Origin: Aradus depressus
Taxonomy: Eukaryota; Arthropoda; Insecta; Hemiptera; Aradidae
Assembly (NCBI GenBank): GCA_963662175.1
Contig: OY759221.1
Coordinates: forward strand, 33,602,045-33,666,044
DNA length: 64,000 bases
Direction of reading: 5' to 3'
Shown here: piece after piece, positions 33,264-43,899 of the stretch
How the letters are laid out: every line of letters begins with the position of its first letter
How positions within the stretch are numbered: position 1 is the first letter of the stretch
Notes under the pieces: model-generated
Database searches by the model: none
What the model was told of the DNA's origin: nothing
Seen by the model: only the letters and a program-made list of their open reading frames with translations
Made by a program: the position numbers and the translations under genes

Positions 33264-33707
33264 ATATAATACCTAGGAATTTGATATTCAAGTATTTTTC
33301 ATTATTTATTATTTATTTAAATATTATTTATTATCTCATATCTATGTGTTATGTATTTAAGATTTAATATCGGTTGTTATATATATTTTTGATGTACAAA
33401 ATTCAATTTAACGGAAATGAATATTACTAAATAACGCCTTCATATCTCTAGTGTACTTGATGATATATTTATTAGTTTGTGGGCTCCGCTGATGAGTGAA
33501 TATATTTTTTTTTTTCATACAATATTCATCAGTTACATTATAATTAACATTTTTTATTTAACAAAGACATTGTTTATCATTTTTGTAGTAGGCGATAGTG
33601 TATCATTGTGTTCGTGGCCATTCATTTAAAAAGGTTCAATGGGCGGACATTAACTACCTTGAACCCGAGATCTGCCTTTTCATTCGTTTTGGATCTTCTT
33701 TTAAAAT
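33264..33707. other. AT-rich region, nothing recognised
   Basis: No coding, RNA or repeat feature supported. Confidence 0.5.
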
Positions 33708-34185
33708 GTTTTACTTCCCTAGCTATACGATGTATAGGGAAAGTTATATAATCGGTCAGAAATTCTATGTTGAGTTTTCACCGGAATTTATATATTTTTT
33801 GACCCTGCATACAAATTTCTGTCTGCAGACTGCCATGTGTGTGTTTGTAAACACGATAACTCCCGATAGAATGAATGTATTGATACGAATTTTGATATGT
33901 GTATCCAGAACCCAATAAAAACGATATCTGTTGATGTTTTACCAAATCGGCCGAAGGGGATGAGAGGAGGAGTGCAACTCAAAAACTACAATAACTTCAG
34001 ATGTAATGAATTCGACATGAAATTTTATACTTAAATTCAAAACCCTATAAAGACGGCACCTATTAATTTTCCGCGTAATTGGCCGAAGGGAAGGGGGGAT
34101 CAGAGGAGGGGGCTCAACTCAAAAACCCTAATAACTGCCGATGTAACACAATATTTAGTATGCGGATTCAGAAGCCTCCTCACTT
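33708..34185 (+). repeat. Repeat family A (plus), near full-length
   Basis: Head acttccctagctatacgatg, gtaatcgg-like aatcggtcagaaattctatg, gaacg-type acacgataactcccgataga, two body copies (caaatcggccgaagg and aattggccgaagggaagggg) and aataactgccgatgtaaca. The tail is lost. Confidence 0.8.
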
Positions 34186-34598
34186 ACAATTAGTTATTTT
34201 TTCCCTCCCGCTGTGTATTGATAATCAAAGCTATGTTATTATTTTGTTATAGGTTCCAATCAAAAATTTGTGCCAAATTTTCAAGAGTTGTGTCCGTGAC
34301 TGTTCAGTTTTCTAATGAATACGTGAGTAATTTTGTTTTAAATATATTTTATTTATACTTTCTATCGTATAAGATTGTTGGTTTATGATAATTATTTTTC
34401 GATAAAGTTATTCCTGTGAACTTTGATAAATCCTATATGGCTAGAGCTGTTTTTGCTAGGTTCGGCAGTCTTCTGTAGTTCTTTGAAATACAACAGGCAA
34501 ATATTTGTCGAAGGTTCGGAAGCCGCACCCTGGTTCGTCCGGAACACTCAAATTCATTGGGAAACGAGCCTTCCAGACTTCGGAGACATCCTCTCACC

Positions 34599-34739
34599 AT
34601 GAGGGGATATCTTTGGTTTCTGCTGCTGACTTCTATCAATTGGGCCAACCAGCCCAAAACAGGAGACTCAAACCTCGCCTTTACCACCACACTTGAAATT
34701 CATTTTTATTTTTCAAGTGTAGAGTGCTTCGTGCACTAG
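34599..34739 (+). CDS. Candidate short secreted-peptide ORF (hypothetical)
   Basis: Starts at ATG within a strong initiation context (CTCACCATGAGG) and encodes 46 residues. The first 16 (MRGYLWFLLLTSINWA) look like a signal peptide with a basic n-region and a hydrophobic core; the rest (from NQPKTGDS) is polar, then hydrophobic, ending VECFVH. AATAAA follows at about 34748. The surrounding 34440-34740 is GC-richer than its flanks and free of the repeat families. It could instead be the first exon of a longer gene or chance. No homologue recognised. Confidence 0.25.
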   Translation: MRGYLWFLLLTSINWANQPKTGDSNLAFTTTLEIHFYFSSVECFVH

Positions 34740-34934
34740 ACCTAGAAATAAAGTGTATTTTAAAGTCTCTTTTCTCATTTATGGTGGATTAATGGATTCT
34801 TCAAGAACTCTATTATATGTTTTATTTTTGGCAATGGGCAGCAGAAAATGAAAGCTACGGAGCCCTTTAATGTGTGAAATTTAAATGGAAAACTCATAAA
34901 AGAATTAGAAGAATCTAATAATTTTCACGAAATG

Positions 34935-35037
34935 GAGAAGGAAAGAGAACGGGCTTGACCTAAGACCCTAATAACTGACGATGTAATGAATGTATCGACA
35001 CAAAATATAGTTTGAATATTCAGAAGCCACTATGTAA
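34935..35037 (+). repeat. Repeat family A fragment
   Basis: taataactgacgatgtaatga, tgtatcgacacaaaatatag, attcagaagccactatgtaa: the 3' third of the family. Confidence 0.65.
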
Positions 35038-35231
35038 TGTTGGTTGTTTCCGGCATTTTTTTTCCAGAGGTGTCTTCTTGTTTTTTTGTACGATATTTCG
35101 GGACACTTACACGTCCCTTCTTCTGGTGATGAACGTTCATAGTGACCAGAAGAAGGGACGTGTAAGTGTCCCGAAATATCGTCCAAAAAAAACTAGAAGA
35201 CACCTCTGGAAAAAAAATGCCGGAAACAACC
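35038..35231. repeat. Long inverted repeat (Penelope-terminus-like)
   Basis: Arms of about 88 bp (35038-35126 and 35142-35231) are near-perfect inverted copies around a 15-base loop: ttccggcattttttttccag..gacacttacacgtcccttct and its complement. The right arm has the layout AGAAGAAGGGAC, loop, GTCCCGAAATATCG, a decayed hammerhead-like core. A related piece lies at 41355-41405. Confidence 0.7.
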
Positions 35232-35239
35232 AACATTAC

Positions 35240-35880
35240 ATCCCAGAGAAGTTTAAGAAACACAGCCACCTATCTTCTCTGACCTCTCTGGACCTATGGT
35301 TTACAAATATACCTATATAGTACAACCAAGACTTCGAACATCAAAAGAATACAGGTATTTCAATCCAAGACTCTCCGACAGATCATGCAAAGCTCACGTA
35401 CGTTAGCAACAAGACCTTACACCGTGACTTGAATATTTATACCAAATTTTACACACCAATCCGGAAGTTCGCAAATTCTTAAATCCAAATTTACCCCACA
35501 ATCCCCCAACAAGATTAAAGAGAGTTTGAGATTTGTTGTGAAGTGATGCCATGAGGGTTCACTGCTGGGTGTTTTTCCTCTCTCAAGCCTTTATGTAATA
35601 TTTATTTTTATTATTTTATTTTATTTTTGTTTCTTTGTATAGTATATGTCAGCCCAGCCGCTGGTTGTGAATTTTTTTGTATAGTTGTACTTTAAGAGGA
35701 ATAAATTTAAAAAAAGAACGAATGAATGATTAACTTTAATGCTTATTAAGAATTATCTCACAGCAAGGAGTTCGATACAGAATTATAAATACATAGATAG
35801 ATTCAATAACTGATAACAAAAATAACGCAATACCTATATTAATAAAAAGGTTAAATTAAAATAAATAAATAAAGCCACAG
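35240..35880. other. Unassigned region
   Basis: No feature supported. AATAAA at about 35699 after a T-rich stretch may be an old 3' UTR end. Confidence 0.4.
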
Positions 35881-35894
35881 GTAACACTAGTCTT

Positions 35895-36093
35895 TTTGAG
35901 TTTTTCATAACTTCAAGCTTGTTAAAACAAACAAATAAATATGATGAAGCTTCTGTTCATCTGAAACTAATAGTAAGTTGTGGAGATGTGCCTGTTGCTG
36001 GGAGACATCTATCGGAACATCTCCTAAATAGCTAGCCAGGTATTTGCCTCTAATCATAGCATAGATGGGGCAGTCTATCAGAAAATACAAAAA
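35895..36093 (-). pseudogene. LINE ORF2 C-terminal fragment
   Basis: The minus strand reads YFLIDCPIYAMIRGKYLASYLG, then LLLVSDEQKLHHIYLFVL and a stop. This resembles the C-terminal His-Cys segment of many LINE reverse transcriptase proteins (HFLxxCPxYxxxRxKYL). Only about 60 residues remain. Confidence 0.55.
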
Positions 36094-36114
36094 AAATATA
36101 TATATATATTGCGT

Positions 36115-36212
36115 ATTAGGCCAAACGGTTGATTGACTTTGGAGGGAGAGCGAAAACGTAATTGATTAATTCGTGTTGGGGAAGTACTTACGCGGTGATT
36201 CACCGACGACTT
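36115..36212 (+). repeat. Repeat family A tail fragment
   Basis: gccaaacggttgattgactt, attgattaattcgtgttggg, cggtgattcaccgacgact. Followed by a short (TTA)n. Confidence 0.65.
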
Positions 36213-36239
36213 TTTATTATTATTATTATTATTGTAATA

Positions 36240-36500
36240 TCTACTTGGTTAGTCCAAGTGATTGTGAAGGAGTGTGGAGTTTGTTGTGTTACTGCCTGTC
36301 ACCTTGTGATGGTGAAGGATTGGGAAGTGATGTGAGGTTGGATCTGGGGCTGTATGGGGGACAAGGATTGTCCTTTGAGGATGATGTGAAAGTGAGTCTG
36401 TCTGTGGGAGTAAGATGTCGGCCTTCCTTAGGTCTCGAGGCCAGTGGCGTCCCGTGCTGGGCTCGTCACATCTACTCTCCATGTTCAGCTTTCCCGGAAT
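36240..36500. other. GC-rich unassigned island
   Basis: Open in both directions for over 100 codons (36173-36505 plus, 36249-36728 minus), but neither product shows a motif and both run into repeats. Unassigned. Confidence 0.35.
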
Positions 36501-36587
36501 CCTGATTTTCAATCCCCGAAGTTCCAACGTTGGGGAAAGCGATAATTCCAAAATTTCGGTATTCCTGTTTTTCTTACTTTCTCGTAC

Positions 36588-36800
36588 CTTTAATATATAA
36601 AGTATTGTAATAGTGTGAAAATCCGAGATCGAATTTTGAGTAAATGTAACTTTGTGAGCGCAGGTGAATTCCAAAAATGAATGTGTTTGCGGACACGGTA
36701 TCTGCGAATAGAATGAATGTAGCGACACGAAATTTCATATGTAAGTTCAAAGACCTATAAGGACAACACCTATTAATTTTCTGCGGGATCAGCAAAAACC
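36588..36800 (+). repeat. Family B head joined to family A body
   Basis: cctttaatatataaagtatt, gtgaaaatccgagatcgaat (family B head) runs into gcgaatagaatgaatgtagc, caatttcat-type body and ttttctgcgggatcagcaaa (family A). It shows the two families exchange parts. Confidence 0.6.
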
Positions 36801-36934
36801 CTAATGAGTCCATCTGACCAAAGAACTTTGAAATTTGATATGAAGAATTTTGGCCAAAACCAAAAGAAAATTAAGATTACTTTACTTCGAGGCCTAAGTA
36901 AATTTTTACATATATTTTACCTAAGTAAAGATTA

Positions 36935-37279
36935 GGGCGCCGGTAGCTCAGCGTGCTTGACTTCTGAGCTCAAGGTTGTGGGTTCGTAGCTCGACCGAGG
37001 CCCTTAGTTTATTTTATCTGGGAGGTAAAATAAACTTAAGCACGCCGTCCTTCGGATGGGACGTTAAGCGATGGTCCCGAGCCTGTACGATGTCAGGTAC
37101 TCGTCAAAGACCCCTGCCCTAGGTGAATAAAAATTTAGGGTAGGCAAAATTTAGGACTCCCACAGTAGAGTCGGGCTCATGTCCACCAGAGTGACGATAG
37201 AGCGCTCTGGTAGTAGGCGATATGACCTCGTAGTTAAAGCCCGGGCATGAGTCATAAAACCTAACCTAACCTAACCTAA
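36935..37279 (+). mobile_element. SINE (family C), full-length with 7-bp deletion
   Basis: gggcgccggtagctcagcgt: the TGGTATG after box A is deleted, the rest matches the reference copy. Tail of four CCTAA units. Flanked by acctaagtaaaga on both sides, a target-site duplication that overlaps the tail. Confidence 0.93.
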
Positions 37280-37314
37280 GTAAAGAAAACTGAAAAATAC
37301 TTTTTATATACTAT

Positions 37315-37674
37315 AAATTTTTTGGAAGGTCGCCCGGTTTGCGAGATACATGACGAAAACTGTCCTAAAATGCAATCTTGAAACTATTTTATTTATACAT
37401 TCCCTCGATTTTCGCGAAAACGGTTAGTCTTACAGAAAAATTGACTTTTACTAAAATGTTCCTTATTAAATTTCTAACTATAAAAATTTCACGGATTTGA
37501 GATACGACCAGTAGAAGCAAAGTTAAAATTCCGGGATTTCGGAATTCCTGTTTTTTACTTTCTTATACCTTTACTATAAGGAAGTATTGTAGGAATTTCA
37601 CGTTTCATGGTCCTCTGAATAGGTTTTGGCCATTCTTCGGTAGATATCTGTCTGTGTCTATGTGATTGGAACGT

Positions 37675-37676
<2 letters not shown>
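37315..37676 (+). repeat. Repeat family B, two fragments
   Basis: aggtcgcccggtttgcgagata, cgaaaacggttagtcttaca (37325-37440), then a second head at 37558 (ctttcttatacctttactat) to tgtgattggaacgttg, where the TA repeat begins. Confidence 0.65.

Positions 37677-37733
<57 letters not shown>
37677..37733. repeat. (TA)n microsatellite
   Basis: About 28 uninterrupted TA units at the point where family B copies elsewhere have a GTGTGTG tract or a CG-containing sequence. Confidence 0.95.
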
Positions 37734-37740
<7 letters not shown>

Positions 37741-37758
37741 TGTAGTATAGTATATATG

Positions 37759-38134
37759 ACGGGGTTAGAATCAAAATGGTTCATCTAACATTTTTGAAAA
37801 TTTTTCGTCAAGTGCATAATCGGGTACAAAAATGATAATTTGTTCAGGAAAAAAGTTGTACAAGTGAAATTCTAGTCCAGTGCTGAGATCTAGTGGCAAA
37901 TCACTTATTCCATTTTGGTGACATGAAATTGATGTAACTTATCAATAGTGACCTTGATATTAAGATTTGTATTCAATTTTATGGTTTGCTAATAGAAACT
38001 TACACCATAAAAGCAGAAGACAAAATATTTCCTGTTTCGATAAATTATAGATTTTATAAATCAGTAAAGAACTTAATGTACAGTTTCTTCAAAGTTTTAA
38101 AAATGTCACTTAGACCCTTTGATTCTAACCCCGT
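37759..38134. mobile_element. MITE, 376 bp, with 17-bp perfect inverted termini
   Basis: Starts ACGGGGTTAGAATCAAA and ends with its exact complement, TTTGATTCTAACCCCGT. Flanked by TATATG on both sides (37753-37758 and 38135-38140). Interior AT-rich, non-coding. Superfamily unknown; the target-site duplication could be shorter, since it lies in TA-rich DNA. Confidence 0.8.
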
Positions 38135-38149
38135 TATATGTGAATACAG

Positions 38150-38500
38150 ACCCTGAAGAAGGCACACTCAGTGCCGAAAGCTTGGCAGAAATTCTACAAG
38201 GTGGTTTTCCTCATGACCACAAACCTAATCATGTTCCAATGTTCCTTCCTATAAGACTAACCGTTTTCACGTAAATCGATCGAACGTCTAAAAAAATAGG
38301 TTTCAAGGCGGCATTTTAAGTTTTTGGCATGTCGCAAACCGCAGTTACACATACACACACTGACAGATATCATCGTGAAAATGATCAAAACCTATTGAGG
38401 GGACCTTGAAACGAACATGAAAATCTGTTGGAAACTCAATTACAGATTTTTGCATAATTACATAATAACTGTTCTATAATTTTATTGCTAAGAAAAGAAA
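38150..38500. repeat. Second copy of the 23.2-kb element, with hammerhead-like hairpin
   Basis: CTGAAGA (38153-38159), GGCAC/GTGCC stem (38161-38175), GAAAGC, then cttggcagaaattctacaag, ccttcctataagactaaccg and family B in minus orientation to gctaagaaaagaaaatatgg. About 300 bases are shared with 23165-23442; an extra internal piece (38390-38450) is present only here. Confidence 0.7.
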
Positions 38501-38860
38501 ATATGGATAATATTTATAATATCAATGTCTAGATCGTCAATTTATGTATTAAATAATGAAGAAAATCAAGCTTTAAAGAGAAAATTGTCTAAGACTTTCA
38601 CCCATTTGACAAGGATCTCTAAATGTAAATTTGAAGCAATGTTTATTTTCATTGTAGCACTTCTTATTACGAGTCCAGGATTATAGGGTCTTCGGCAGCT
38701 TTCAAAGGGGGTCCGTCATGCTTTCCAAGCCGTTCTCTGTACTTCATCATAGAAAAGAACTTAGGTGAAAATCCCAGTTTAACTATTTGTATGGGTCCGT
38801 GCGTCACTGCTAAACTTTAAGAAACTTCTGCATCTACAATCTTCCCAGAGTTGGGTCAAT
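38500..38860. other. Unassigned region
   Basis: No gene or family recognised. Confidence 0.4.
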
Positions 38861-38864
38861 ACAG

Positions 38865-39325
38865 ATGGAATATATATTGTAATCGTGCGAAAATTCGACG
38901 CTTCAACGGATTTTCATGTTTCAAGGTCCTCTAAAAACTTGTTGACCATTTTTGCGATGGTATATGTCTGTGCGTGTGTCTGTATGTGATTGGAAAGTTG
39001 TGAGCGGTTTACCGCAAAATCTATTGTAGCTATGAACTTGAAATTTGGAATGAAGGTGTCACAAGTGCTTACTTAGATCTGATTAGATTTTGGCCGATAA
39101 ACAGCCGAAAATTGAGACCACTAACTGAAAAATACTTTTTATATGCTATACATTTTTCAAGATACATGCCGAAAACCGTCTTGATATGTAGTTTTAAATA
39201 CATATTTTTAGACTTTTCCCTAGATTTACCCGAAAACGGTTAGTCCTAACGAAAAATTAATTTATAACAAAAATGTTCCTTATAAAATTTCCAATCGCCG
39301 GTAAGTTCTTAGATTTGAGATAGGA
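38865..39325 (+). repeat. Repeat family B
   Basis: tattgtaatcgtgcgaaaat, tttcaaggtcctctaaaaac, gtgtgtctgtatgtgattgg, gaacttgaaatttggaatga, aaaacggttagtcctaacga. It runs straight into the duplicated segment at 39326. Confidence 0.7.
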
Positions 39326-40460
39326 TTTATACGACAAGAGTTACAGCGCCCCGAAGTGTATATGTTTTTTGTAAACGGTCGATTGGCTTTGGATGGAGAG
39401 CGAAAACTTAATGGATAATTCGTGCTGGGGACGTAGATTGTCTGCGATTCACCGATTTATTGATTGAGTTTTCACCGGAATTTCAAGTTTTTCGACATCC
39501 CGATTCCAAAAAACAATATCTGTAATAGTGACTGTGATCACGATAACTCCTGATAGAATGAAGGTATCACGTGAATTTAGATCACATATTGATGTTCAGC
39601 CGAGGATGTTTCGAATATATCGATATATAATTTTATATGTAAATTCAAAAACCCCATAACAACATCATATATAATTGTCCAGGTGTTGCATTTAAACAGC
39701 TTCAAGTAAATTAATATAACGCAAAATAACTGCCGCGCAACGCCTGGTAATATGCTACTTAAATTAAATAAAATGAATTTCCAAAGGAACGCTGGGCCCC
39801 AAGAGGTATTACACAAATATAATTACAAATGGGGCGAAGGTTGATTGTGTTTGAGGTCAGGGAATGTGTCGTATCCAAATACACCCTCAACTCAGTCTAC
39901 TGTTTAGAGAACGGTTTCAGATCAATCAGTTCTGTAGATAAACTGTACTTTGTTTCTTAATGAACACTATCATACTGACATTCTTAATGAATACTATCAT
40001 ACTGACATTCTTAATGAATACTATCATACTGACATTCTTAATGAATACTATCATACTGACATTCTTAATGAATACTATCATACTGACATTCTGAATGAAT
40101 ACTATCATACTGACATTATTAATGAATACTATCATACTGACATTCTTAATGAATACTATCATACTGACATTCTTAATGAATACTATCATACTGACATTCT
40201 TAATGAATACTATCATACTGACATTCTGAATGAATACTATCATACTGACATTATTAATGAATACTATCATACTGACATTCTTAATGAATACTATCATACT
40301 GACATTCTTAATGAATAATATCATACTGACATTCTTAATGAATAATATCATACTGACATTCTTAATTAATACTACTTTACTTCCCCAGCTATACAAAGTA
40401 TAGGGAAAGTTATGTAATCTGTCAGAAAAAAGGTATTGAGTTTTCATCGAAAAATCATGT
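39326..40460 (+). repeat. Duplicated segment, copy 1 (contains minisatellite)
   Basis: Shares over 600 bases before the minisatellite with 51308-51945 at high identity (gataggatttatacgacaag..tgtagataaactgtactttg) and the sequence after it (cttaattaatactact..acttccccagctatacaaag). Includes family A fragments and a small 71-base hairpin (ccaggtgttgc at 39679 to gcaacgcctgg at 39749). Confidence 0.85.
39957..40376. repeat. 27-bp minisatellite, array 1 (about 15.5 units)
   Basis: Unit cttaatgaatactatcatac + tgacatt. Because 27 is divisible by three, long frames run through on both strands (for example HTDILNEYY repeated), but these are repeat artefacts. Variants CTTAAT, CTGAAT and ATTAAT recur in the same order twice (spacing of five units), a higher-order duplication. 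Confidence 0.97.
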
Positions 40461-40660
40461 TATACTATGATTCCAAAAATGCAAAAAAAAAAAAAAAAAC
40501 TATCTTTCTGTTTGTATATGCGAACACGATAACTCCCGATAGAATGAATGTATCGAGACAAGAAATTCGATGTATTTATCCAGAAACCGATAACGACGAA
40601 ACCTATCTTTTCAGCCAAATCCGCCGAAGGTAAACGGAGGGATTTGGAGGGAGGCGAGGC
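40378..40660 (+). repeat. Repeat family A (plus)
   Basis: Head acttccccagctatacaaag, gcgaacacgataactcccga, then a truncated body (ccgccgaaggtaaacgga). Confidence 0.75.
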
Positions 40661-41080
40661 TTATCAAAATATATATAATATAATAAAACTATTTTTTAGA
40701 CGTTTACTTGATTTACTTGAATTATATAATTTACTATTAAATTTGTAATCGTCAGCATACTCTGATCGTCCCAAAGAGTGTACAGGACATATAGTAGGAA
40801 ATAGTTTTAAATTATGTTCAAGTTCATTTCATACTGACATTGTTGGGTATAAGTAAGTCGCAGACTCACGTTGTACAATGAAACAAAGAAAACAGCTGAT
40901 GGTAGAGATTACTTTCATTCACTCAGTAATGCCAGTATGATATGAATTTGACAGGGAGATATATACAAAAGTGGTTGAAGGTACAAGAAAGTCTTCTTAT
41001 GGTTAAATCATATATTTTCTTATTATTTTTTAGAAACGTAATTACTGCTGTAACTTTGGAAACAGAAGGTTAGATCCATC
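40661..41080. other. Unassigned region
   Basis: Short family B-like piece (ttagacgtttacttgattta at about 40695; gatcgtcccaaagagtgtac at 40762). Otherwise unrecognised. Confidence 0.4.
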
Positions 41081-41082
41081 AT

Positions 41083-41420
41083 AATAATAATTTTATTTTG
41101 TTTAAACCATAACATGGTAATAGGATACGTCATAAGAATGTTTAAATTAATATGACTTATAATTTAGATATTTTAACAGATATTAATTCTTGGAGTCTGA
41201 CACACATGGATTAGAATTAACAATACTACTAAAAAGTAAAAAGAAATTAATAAATAAATACTTGAAAATATGAGTATAAAAATAATAATAATATACAGTA
41301 GATAATTTTTTTTAAATTAAATTAAAATTAAGATGTTATTTTCTGATAACTTTTCCGGAAGTGTCTTTTCACGACGACATTTCGGGACTTTCTCACGTCT
41401 CATCCTCCAGTCGCAATGCG
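41083..41420. repeat. Repeat family D with Penelope-like end
   Basis: (AAT)n head, ttttgtttaaaccataacat, ggtaataggatacgtcataa, then AT-rich sequence to gtgtcttttcacgacgacatttcgggactttc-type end. The end resembles the 35.1-kb inverted repeat. Confidence 0.6.
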
Positions 41421-41429
41421 CGAAAAATA

Positions 41430-41935
41430 AAATAAAAGAAATAAAACAAAATTAAATAAAATGCTAATAAAAATAAATAAAAGGCAAAAACAAGAAAAAT
41501 AAATTAGAATATAAATAACGAAAAATAATTATTAAAACGTAGATTCGACAGACTTTAAAGGAAAATATATATATATTTTTTTTAATATGAAACACGATTT
41601 TTTATTATGGTTATTTCACTATTTGTAAACAATGAGAAAAAAAATCCTTTTCCGAATAGGTTTCTTATAACATAAACGTTTTTAGTTGTAGTTTGAATTT
41701 TCTTATTGTTTCTACTGTCTTCAAGAAGTAGGGATATGTGCGGTCTCCTGGCTGTATTCTGATGGAGCTAACCATTTTTACAACCTTCTTGGGATGTGAG
41801 AAGTTCAAATGGGTCATATATGCCTAGTTAAGACCAATTAAGGGCTGGCATAGTTCTGCATGTATCTAAATGAATCTTCATTTGCACCAGTCCTCCAAAA
41901 CTACTTGAGTTTAAAAAATCCATCACGAGTATTTT
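41430..41935. other. AT-rich region, nothing recognised
   Basis: No feature supported. Confidence 0.45.
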
Positions 41936-41937
41936 GA

Positions 41938-42245
41938 ATAATAATAATAATAATAATAATAATTTTATTTCCGTTAAACCAATACATGGTAATAGGATAC
42001 GTCAAAAGAATTTATACATTAGGATATCTTATAAATTAGATGTATAACTATTTGAATCTAACACATCTATGATTTGTAGTAATAAAAAAACTATTAAAAA
42101 ATGTAAAATGGAATTAATAAAAACTGAACAAATAAATACTTAAAAATATATGAGTATATAAACAAAATTAATATATGATACGTTTATAATAAGTAGACAC
42201 ATTTTTCAATTTAATAAAAATTAAGATAACTATTTTTCAAAAAAA
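41938..42245. repeat. Repeat family D
   Basis: (AAT)n head, tttccgttaaaccaatacat, ggtaataggatacgtcaaaa, and ttcaatttaataaaaattaa near the end. Parallel to the copy at 41083. Confidence 0.7.
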
Positions 42246-42299
42246 AAAAACTCGAAAATAATAATTTCACTGATGAATTTTCAGTTAGTAATTCTACCT

Positions 42300-42720
42300 A
42301 GGTTTATATTATATATTTTAAGAAATTTCTCTCTGAGGTCTGAGTGTGGTCTGAGCCTATCTCCTGTTCAACTTTAGGACAACTTGTCATGGAACCTGGT
42401 GTCTGTGTCTCCAAGAGAGAGGTGTAGGAAGTAGAAGAGAGGCGAGTGAGGTTTCTCTTCCGGGTGAGGGTGAGACTGACTGTTCTTATATGTGTATCTG
42501 TCTTGGTGAGAGAGAGGAGAGAGTGTCTTCTGTGGTGGGGGTGTGGACTAAGTGAAAGTTAAAGAGAGTGGAGGGGGTATCCACCTCTCAGAACAGTACC
42601 AGCTCTGGAGTAGACGCACTCCGGAGATAGCGGCTAGAAGAGCATCATCTCGGCGCTACTCACCCTAACATAGAATTCTTGATTGTCTATTTGCAACAAT
42701 GATCGAATATGTAACATATT
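42300..42720. other. GC-rich, GA-rich unassigned island
   Basis: Rich in gagaga and gtgtg runs. No recognisable product. Unlike its AT-rich surroundings. Confidence 0.4.
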
Positions 42721-42734
42721 CACGATGAAAAAAC

Positions 42735-43190
42735 CTGTAGTATAAGGAAGGTATTGTAATCGTGCGAAAATACGAGATCGAGGTTTCAACTGATGATCAC
42801 GTTTCAAGGTCCCCTGAATACGTTTTGACCATTTTCGTAATGATGTCTATCTGTGTGTGTGTGTGTGTATGTGATTGAAAAGTTTTGAGCTCTCTACCGC
42901 AAAAACGATTGTAGCTATAAACTTGAAATTTGGAATGAAGAGATCACATGTTCTAACTTAGGTCTGATTAGATTTTGACCGAAATCGAACAAAAATTGAG
43001 ACCACTTTCCCCCGAGACCTAACTATATTTTACAAGATGCAGCTTATGTTTATGACCTAATCAAAAATCTTTTCGAGTTGTAGAGAATACTGAAATACAT
43101 AATTTATATGAAATATGATCGCTAATAAGTCCTCGGATTTGAGATAGGATCAATACGACAAACGTTATAACGCCCCGAAGAATGAAAACT
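42735..43190 (+). repeat. Repeat family B, near full-length
   Basis: ataaggaaggtattgtaatc, acgttttgaccattttcgta, a GT-rich tract, gctctctaccgcaaaaacga, aacttgaaatttggaatgaa, ggtctgattagattttgacc, ttgagataggatcaatacga, ttataacgccccgaagaatg. Confidence 0.75.
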
Positions 43191-43524
43191 AAATGTCTGT
43201 AAAGAATATATCTAATTGTAAGTAATTTTGAGAAGGGGGAAAGAGAGTGATCTGTAAGCGTGGTTGGTATAAAAAAATCCTGTAATGTTCACATTACAAT
43301 TTTTTTTTGAAATATTTTCTATTTAAAAAAATTGTATAAAAAAAAAATCGGTTGTGGCAATAGACCATCGTTATGTATTGTTATAAATATACAGGTTTGC
43401 TGACTGCGAGCCGTACATCGGGTATGTAAGGAAGTTGTAGGAATTTCAATTAGACAATCTTCGTTGCTTACAGATAGATATTTGTTTGTTCTGAAATATT
43501 TACTTCCAATAACAGTGGAAAAAC

Positions 43525-43700
43525 TCATGGCTCAACACAAAACCCTAATAGCTGCCAAAGTGAATGTATCGACACAAAATTTTATATGTAAATCCGAAAC
43601 ACCATAAGAACGATACCTGTAATTGTTTAGGCAAAAAGGAAGTGAGGGATCAAGCTTAATTACTGTTTGTTTAACAACACGAACTTTAGTATGATGATTG
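43525..43700 (+). repeat. Repeat family A fragment
   Basis: aaaaccctaatagctgccaa, gtatcgacacaaaattttat, and aggcaaaaaggaagtgaggg. A short direct duplication (tttgtttgttctgaaatat..acttccaataacagtgg) flanks it at 43472 and 43770. Confidence 0.55.
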
Positions 43701-43899
43701 TCCCCGAGTAGGACAACACGGGATCAGATAGCTACGGAAGGGGTAAGAAATTCTCGTGGCTACAGGATATGTATTTGTTTGTTCTGAAATAATTACTTCC
43801 AATAACAGTGGTAAAACTAAAATTAAATATAAAAATTATTAAATACAAAGGGGCCCAAGACTAATTATTGTTTGTGTAACAAGACGAAATTTAGCATGA

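Noticed and set aside
33484..33520. CTGATGAG at 33489 as a hammerhead core
   Set aside because: No stem II hairpin or GAAA follows; the downstream sequence is a T-run.
36249..36728. 159-residue minus-strand ORF
   Set aside because: It overlaps an equally long plus frame in a GC-rich patch and runs into a family A/B repeat. Composition alone explains it.
39957..40376. CRISPR-like array of 27-bp direct repeats
   Set aside because: Units are contiguous with no unique spacers, and the genome is eukaryotic. It is a minisatellite.
39926..40447. Long open frames on both strands through the 27-bp repeats (also 51913-52402)
   Set aside because: The 27-base unit divides by three, so any stop-free unit stays open. 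The same holds on both strands at once. Nothing suggests translation.
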